From a bacterium (GTDB lineage: Bacteria; Electryoneota; Electryoneia; Electryoneales; Electryoneaceae), in NCBI GenBank assembly GCA_014729955.1, contig WJJA01000018.1:1-8404 (forward strand): 8,404 bases of DNA. Direction: 5' to 3'. The translations under genes were made by a program, and so were the position numbers. The first letter of the stretch is position 1. Each line of letters starts with the position of its first letter. The notes under the pieces were generated by a model that was not told the DNA's origin, did no database searches, and worked only from the letters and a program-made list of their open reading frames with translations. Below, in pieces: positions 6,515 through 8,404 of this stretch.

Positions 6515-6552
6515 AAGCCGCAGGTTTTCAGGCTCCCGAGGGGCTGCGGTTT
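6515..6552. other. hairpin in the divergent intergenic region
   Basis: AAGCCGCAG (6515-6523) pairs with CTGCGGTTT (6544-6552) through nine positions including one G-U, around a 20-nt loop that contains CCC and GGGG. There is no T-tract on either side. It lies between the rib promoter and the plus-strand gene at 6680. The rest of 6350-6679 shows no clear promoter for that gene; an 11-nt symmetric sequence CATCAATGATG at 6584-6594 is the only other structure. Confidence 0.4.
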
Positions 6553-6679
6553 GGCAAAACGCCTTTCGATACTGTAGCTTTGTCATCAATGATGTCACAC
6601 CGTTTGCAGGTCAGGGGGAAAGACACACCGTAACACAGGGACGTTCCTGGACGTCCATGGACCATTTCGGGAGAGGATC

Positions 6680-7594
6680 ATGAGACGCTCGATCTACTTG
6701 TTGTCCATTCTTACCGTGCTTTTTGCCGCGGGCCTCGCAAACGCCCAGGTGCAGATGATCGAAGGGCCGTCTTCGATCACACTGGAGCGGACCACCTTCA
6801 AGCCGGGTGAGCAGATCATGGCTCGCTTTACAGCACCCGGTTCCGTCGCGATGAAAGGGTGGATCGGACTGGTTCCGGCGGATGTTCCGCACGGCAGCGC
6901 CTTCACCAATGACAAGAACGACCTGGAACACCAGTACCTGAGCGGCCAAGCGAACGGCACGCTCTATTTCACCGCCCCCAAGTACGGCGGCAACTATGAC
7001 CTTCGCATGCACAATTCGGAAAAGGGTAATGAGGTCGCGTCAGTGGGCTTTTTTGTGGACGGCCCCCCTCGTCCCGACAGGGTGGAAAAGCAGGTTATCA
7101 TGAAAACCGACACGGTCTATGTGCCGCAGCAGCAGAAGCAGTCCCAGCAACCGCAAATGCAGCAGCAGCCGTCACCGCAAAAGCAGCAGCAGAAACCTCC
7201 CAAGCGCAAGCCGGGCGTCGTTCGCACTCACGGTATCAAGTTTGAGCTGTATTGGGCGGGTATTGACCGTTCGACTGTAACCTGCTCTCTTCGTGTCACG
7301 GCGGAAAAACGTGACCTTGATCTCCAGCTGAAGGGCAAATCCGTCATTTACGATCAGAACGGCAATGAGTACACACACACCTACAGCAAGCTGGGCAACA
7401 AAAAGACTGACCGCGACTGGCGGAACCTTGAGATTCACTTGATTCAGGGTATCCCGGTAAGCGGAGCGATTGTCTACGAGAATGTGAATCCTGCCGCCGC
7501 ACGCCTGCCGATGTTCAAATACATGGTGTGGGATTCGGTCTCGAAGGACGAATACCCGATCGAGTACAGGGATGTGCCGCTGGCGAAACGCTAA
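6680..7594 (+). CDS. exported two-domain protein with glutamine-rich linker, function unknown
   Basis: The 304-residue protein starts at an ATG preceded by GGGAGAGG. Residues 1-22 are a signal peptide ending Ala-Asn-Ala before Gln23, so it is exported. Residues about 27-126 form a beta-rich domain with FKPGEQIMARFTAP (40-53), GWIGLVPADVPHGS (60-73), a GTLYFTAP stretch (93-100) and YDLRMHNSE; this resembles a recurrent bacterial extracellular domain with a WIG-PxDVPHGS signature, for which I cannot name a Pfam entry with certainty. Residues about 149-178 are a low-complexity linker of Gln, Pro, Lys and Ser. The C-terminal part (about 184-304) begins with FELYWAGIDRSTVTCSLRVT, then a DQNGNEYTHTY turn and a GIPVSGAIVYENV strand, matching beta-sandwich domains of the DUF4352-like kind only loosely. 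No catalytic motif is visible. It is divergent from the rib operon and may be periplasmic or on the cell surface; the name is by architecture only. Confidence 0.88.
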   Translation: MRRSIYLLSILTVLFAAGLANAQVQMIEGPSSITLERTTFKPGEQIMARFTAPGSVAMKGWIGLVPADVPHGSAFTNDKNDLEHQYLSGQANGTLYFTAPKYGGNYDLRMHNSEKGNEVASVGFFVDGPPRPDRVEKQVIMKTDTVYVPQQQKQSQQPQMQQQPSPQKQQQKPPKRKPGVVRTHGIKFELYWAGIDRSTVTCSLRVTAEKRDLDLQLKGKSVIYDQNGNEYTHTYSKLGNKKTDRDWRNLEIHLIQGIPVSGAIVYENVNPAAARLPMFKYMVWDSVSKDEYPIEYRDVPLAKR

Positions 7595-7600
7595 ATCAAT

Positions 7601-7647
7601 GTTCCGCCGGGTCTTGCATGCCACGGGCAAGTGTGACCTGGCGGAAT
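7601..7647 (+). repeat. nested-hairpin repeat, copy C
   Basis: TTCCGCCGGGTC (7602-7613) pairs with GACCTGGCGGAA (7635-7646) over 12 positions with one G-U. Inside is a smaller hairpin, and the sequence reads GGGTCTTG at the entry and GTGTGACC at the exit, the same junctions as the copies at 4076 and 7703, although the distal stem and inner loop differ. It begins seven bases after the stop codon of the preceding gene. The hairpin could protect or end that transcript, but no T-tract follows it. Confidence 0.8.
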
Positions 7648-7702
7648 CCATCCCTCCATTCATCTGAAATGTGCCGGCAGCGCAGGCAAGGTTTTGAATT
7701 CA

Positions 7703-7744
7703 GTGTCGGGTCACACCCCGCTTTTGCGGGCCAAGACCCGACAC
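7703..7744 (-). repeat. nested-hairpin repeat, copy B
   Basis: A perfect 10-bp outer stem (GTGTCGGGTC / GACCCGACAC) encloses a perfect inner stem CCCGC/GCGGG with an AAAA loop and the GTGT spacer before the closing arm, read on the minus strand. It is nearly identical to the plus-strand copy at 4076-4123 and lies 55 bp from copy C in the opposite orientation, so the two form an inverted pair like the composite units of REP elements. The stretch 7745-7804 after it is T-rich with no gene. Confidence 0.88.
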
Positions 7745-7804
7745 AACGTTTTGATGGTGCCGCGTTAGAGACTTTTATTCGCTCACTTTCACTTTTTTGG
7801 GATT

Positions 7805-7823
7805 GCGCTTCCAGTAGAAGCGC
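7805..7823. other. perfect stem-loop upstream of the small gene
   Basis: GCGCTTC and GAAGCGC form a 7-bp stem around a CAGTA loop. On the plus strand the following sequence has only scattered T residues, so it is at best a weak terminator for the upstream gene; on the minus strand the following bases include no T-run. Function unassigned. Confidence 0.45.
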
Positions 7824-7830
7824 TGATTTC

Positions 7831-7859
7831 CTGAGATTTGACTCTCTTTTTGCCGATTC
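7831..7859 (+). promoter_or_regulatory. possible sigma-28-like promoter for the small gene
   Basis: GCCGATTC (7852-7859) matches six of eight bases of the sigma-28 (FliA) -10 consensus GCCGATAA, including all of GCCGAT. The -35 region at the right distance, GAGATTTG, matches TAAAGTTT only at four of eight positions. It lies 87 bp before the ATG of the small gene. A TTGACT at 7838-7843 looks like a sigma-70 -35 box but has no -10 partner. This is a low-confidence call. Confidence 0.2.
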
Positions 7860-7945
7860 GGCTCTCCAAGACTCAAGATCCACTTGAACCTGCCGAAGAG
7901 AAAGGTAGAACACTAAGCAGTCAAGCTCTCGAAAGGAGGTCCATC

Positions 7946-8149
7946 ATGGACGGAGCGACAGCCGGAACCGGTGAACTGACCAAATCGGAAATGCTCGCGG
8001 CAGCGTTTCGCGGCCAGACCCATGCCGGCGGCGCGGCGCAGATCGCGGGACAGCAGGCCTCGGCAGCCGGTCTGACGGTACAGGATTCGGTCGAGCTGAG
8101 CAGCGAAGCCCTGCAACTGAGCGCCTCCGCGGCAGCCGATACCGAGTAA
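7946..8149 (+). CDS. small Ala-rich protein, 67 residues, function unknown
   Basis: The ATG at 7946 is chosen because AAGGAGG lies six bases upstream, an almost ideal ribosome site; a longer in-frame version from 7838 would begin at a non-ATG codon without such a site. The protein is rich in Ala, Gly, Gln and Ser and has no signal peptide, membrane segment or cysteine. Residues 47-58 read DSVELSSEALQL, a pattern of the type DxVxLSxEAxxL that also occurs in the C-terminal part of the anti-sigma factor FlgM and in some small motility-associated proteins. The resemblance is short and may only reflect a similar helix. A strong terminator 55 bp after the stop ends the unit, which points to a real single-gene transcript. 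Confidence 0.75.
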   Translation: MDGATAGTGELTKSEMLAAAFRGQTHAGGAAQIAGQQASAAGLTVQDSVELSSEALQLSASAAADTE

Positions 8150-8203
8150 ATCCGCGTTGAACAACGGGTAGCGCGAACACGGAGAGATGCTTCGTTTCGC
8201 ACG

Positions 8204-8241
8204 AACGGTCCCCCGAACGGGTGGGGACCGTTTTGTTTGTT
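8204..8241 (+). terminator. intrinsic terminator after the small gene
   Basis: AACGGTCCCC (8204-8213) and GGGGACCGTT (8223-8232) form a perfect 10-bp stem with a 9-nt loop, followed by TTTTGTTTGTT (8231-8241). It is a textbook Rho-independent terminator on the plus strand. On the minus strand no T-run follows. Confidence 0.92.
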
Positions 8242-8404
8242 CACCCCTGTGTTACACCTCCTTCTTCCTGCCTGATCGTGCAATAATTACGCGGTGGAAC
8301 AGTAGATCAAGAAACGTCGAAAACCCGGCAAAGGCGCATGAAGATGTGAATCACTTCGCATCGGAATGGGAGATGCATTGCAGGTCGAGAATTTGTATTT
8401 TCAT
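8242..8404. other. right end of the window without recognisable genes
   Basis: No plausible start site with a ribosome site and no long open frame was seen here. On the minus strand a frame is open from 8404 down to a TGA at 8351-8353, so the last codons of a convergent gene outside the window cannot be excluded, but 17 codons are not enough to call it. Confidence 0.5.

Noticed and set aside
5978..6598. Minus-strand open frames across the riboswitch
   Set aside because: They run through the conserved RFN structure, which explains the sequence better than coding.
6550..6680. TTGGCA (6552-6557) as a -35 box for the exported protein gene
   Set aside because: No acceptable -10 box is present at 16-18 nt spacing.
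8204..8283. Minus-strand AGGAGG near 8256 followed by an open frame
   Set aside because: No start codon stands at a proper distance and the frame runs through the terminator and antisense to the small gene.
8290..8380. Possible cyclic di-GMP riboswitch near a CCCGGCAAAGG stretch
   Set aside because: Only a few bases resemble the GEMM consensus and the required paired arms are not found.
1..8404. CRISPR array, tRNA or rRNA genes
   Set aside because: No regularly spaced direct repeats, cloverleaf or rRNA signature was seen on either strand.

Overview
This window is a GC-rich, Shine-Dalgarno-using bacterial chromosome segment. Its core is a minus-strand riboflavin biosynthesis locus in the order ribD, ribE, ribBA, ribH, which is the familiar rib operon order, followed by the start of a secreted beta-propeller protein. 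Signal-peptide proteins with two-component-regulator-type propeller repeats, together with many small dispersed hairpin repeats, would fit a Gram-negative bacterium of the FCB superphylum or a related uncultured lineage. That placement is an inference from gene style; no marker gene in the window fixes the taxon.

Layout from left to right: (1) 1-1745, minus, a partial secreted propeller protein that runs off the left edge. (2) 1803-2267, minus, ribH. (3) a 123-bp gap carrying a nested-hairpin repeat. (4) 2391-3608, minus, ribBA with a TTG start and a strong ribosome binding site. (5) 3609-4170, a 562-bp non-coding interval with a two-hairpin ribBA leader, a MITE-like element (3768-4019) with 19-bp terminal inverted repeats, and another nested-hairpin repeat (4076-4123). 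(6) 4171-4818 ribE and 4799-5917 ribD, minus, overlapping by 20 bp. (7) 5918-6679, the regulatory interval between divergent genes, with an intrinsic terminator, a perfect palindrome, an FMN riboswitch and a promoter, all serving ribD. (8) 6680-7594, plus, an exported two-domain protein with a glutamine-rich linker. (9) two more nested-hairpin repeats. (10) 7946-8149, plus, a 67-residue small protein followed by a clear terminator. (11) a right end with nothing recognisable.

The rib genes supply every enzyme from GTP and ribulose 5-phosphate to riboflavin, apart from the separate dephosphorylation step. RibBA makes both starting intermediates, RibD does deamination and reduction, RibH builds the lumazine and RibE dismutates it. 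FMN feedback is readable in the leader: the 5' strand of riboswitch stem P1 is exactly complementary over 10 nt to the upstream arm of the terminator in front of ribD, which gives an explicit antitermination model.

The least expected content is a family of four small nested-hairpin repeats whose outer stems differ but remain paired, and the MITE-like element that appears to have split the rib cluster between ribE and ribBA.
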